This document shows positions 6,052-6,282 of a stretch of 6,282 nucleotides of DNA, piece after piece. Source of the stretch: Armatimonadota bacterium (GTDB taxonomy: Bacteria; Armatimonadota; Zipacnadia; Zipacnadales; UBA11051). How positions within the stretch are numbered: the stretch's first letter is position 1; the number at the start of each line of letters is the position of its first letter. The stretch covers positions 28,015 through 34,296 of the forward strand of contig DPJP01000330.1 in NCBI GenBank assembly GCA_003542955.1, written 5' to 3'. The notes under the pieces were generated by a model. That model was not told the origin of the DNA. It saw only the letters and a list, made by a program, of their open reading frames with translations, and ran no database searches. The position numbers and the translations under genes are program-made.

Positions 6052-6072
6052 GCCGCGGGGGGCGCACACGGT

Positions 6073-6140
6073 GACTGCCACCTCTCGCGCTTTGCATTCC
6101 GGCAGGAGGCCATCCGTGTCCGCCGCGAGAGGTCGCTGTC
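6073..6140. repeat. Long-range hairpin formed by the first two units of the second cluster
   Basis: Positions 6073-6089 pair with 6124-6140: 15 of 17 positions match, including a continuous 10-bp run (ACCTCTCGCG, 6080-6089, with CGCGAGAGGT, 6124-6133). The loop is 34 bases. No T tract follows, so a terminator role is only possible. Confidence 0.6.
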
Positions 6141-6146
6141 CCAATG
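6097..6146 (+). repeat. Direct repeat, copy 1 (50 bp)
   Basis: Runs from TTCCGGC to GTCCCAATG and recurs 136 bases downstream with five mismatches, four of them clustered in the middle (6117-6124). Confidence 0.85.
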
Positions 6147-6165
6147 CCTTTCGCATGCGGACTCG

Positions 6166-6207
6166 GGGACAGGGACCCATTGCGGTGCAGACAGATGGTT
6201 CCCGGCG
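6166..6207 (-). repeat. Diverged inverted copy of the second-cluster unit
   Basis: GGGACAG, then GACC, GTGCA and GGATGG-like blocks align without gaps to the reverse complement of 6233-6282, at about 31 of 42 positions by hand count. Clearly related, but older or less constrained than the direct copies. Confidence 0.55.
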
Positions 6208-6232
6208 CTGCGAGTTCATCTAGCGCTTCATC

Positions 6233-6282
6233 TTCCGGCCGGAGGCCATCCGTATGCACTGCGAGAGGTCGCTGTCCCAATG
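6233..6282 (+). repeat. Direct repeat, copy 2 (50 bp), reaching the window edge
   Basis: Matches 6097-6146 at 45 of 50 positions. The match still holds at the last base of the window, so the true end of the repeat is not visible. Confidence 0.8.

Larger units (their letters stand above)
6073..6282. repeat. Second repeat cluster: alternating inverted and direct units
   Basis: The stretch after the amidohydrolase is non-coding and built from four related units in the order -, +, -, + (6073-6096, 6097-6146, 6166-6207, 6233-6282). The two + units match at 45 of 50 positions, and the third unit matches the reverse complement of the fourth at about 31 of 42 positions. The sequence is unlike the GTAG hairpins at 4052-4248. 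The cluster reaches the window edge and may continue. It begins 22 bases after the amidohydrolase stop and may also shape that transcript's 3' end. Confidence 0.75.

Noticed and set aside
5602..6219. 205-codon - strand open frame across the amidohydrolase end and the second repeat cluster
   Set aside because: Its first third reads repeat DNA and the rest mirrors the amidohydrolase; no domain is recognisable.

Overview
The window is GC-rich bacterial DNA, roughly two thirds G+C by eye, with every gene on the + strand. The gene set is a DegT-family aminotransferase, a non-haem uroporphyrinogen-decarboxylase (URO-D)-fold protein, a secreted GH123/DUF4091 glycosidase, an AAC(3)-fold acetyltransferase and an amidohydrolase-2 protein. 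This set is typical of large genomes from uncultivated Armatimonadota, Planctomycetota and related groups. That assignment is inference from gene content, because the window holds no phylogenetic marker.

Layout. Positions 1-333 hold the C-terminal 110 residues of a DegT/DnrJ/EryC1/StrS aminotransferase. A 213-base spacer follows. Positions 547-1683 encode a 378-residue URO-D-fold protein. A 121-base spacer carries a strong hairpin (1716-1748). Positions 1805-4057 encode a 750-residue exported protein with a lectin-like N-terminal domain and a GH123-type catalytic domain containing an Asp-Glu pair. Its TAG stop lies inside the first unit of a repeat array at 4052-4248. The array is an 85-base tandem period of REP-like hairpins, each preceded by GTAG and placed alternately on the two strands. 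Positions 4292-5131 (AAC(3) family) and 5128-6051 (amidohydrolase 2) form a translationally coupled pair with an ATGA overlap. The window ends in a second, unrelated repeat cluster (6073-6282) made of alternating direct and inverted diverged units.

How the genes work together. The first three genes fit an accessory sugar-processing region: amino-sugar synthesis or modification, glycosidic-bond cleavage outside the cytoplasm, and a URO-D-like protein of unknown substrate. The acetyltransferase/amidohydrolase pair is a separate unit that plausibly acts on one amine- or amide-bearing compound. No substrate can be read from sequence. There is no complete mobile element, RNA gene or CRISPR array. 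The most notable content is the two repeat systems, especially the GTAG-headed hairpins. These resemble REP/BIME elements mobilised by RAYT (TnpA-REP) transposases, and their two orientations differ by compensating stem changes.
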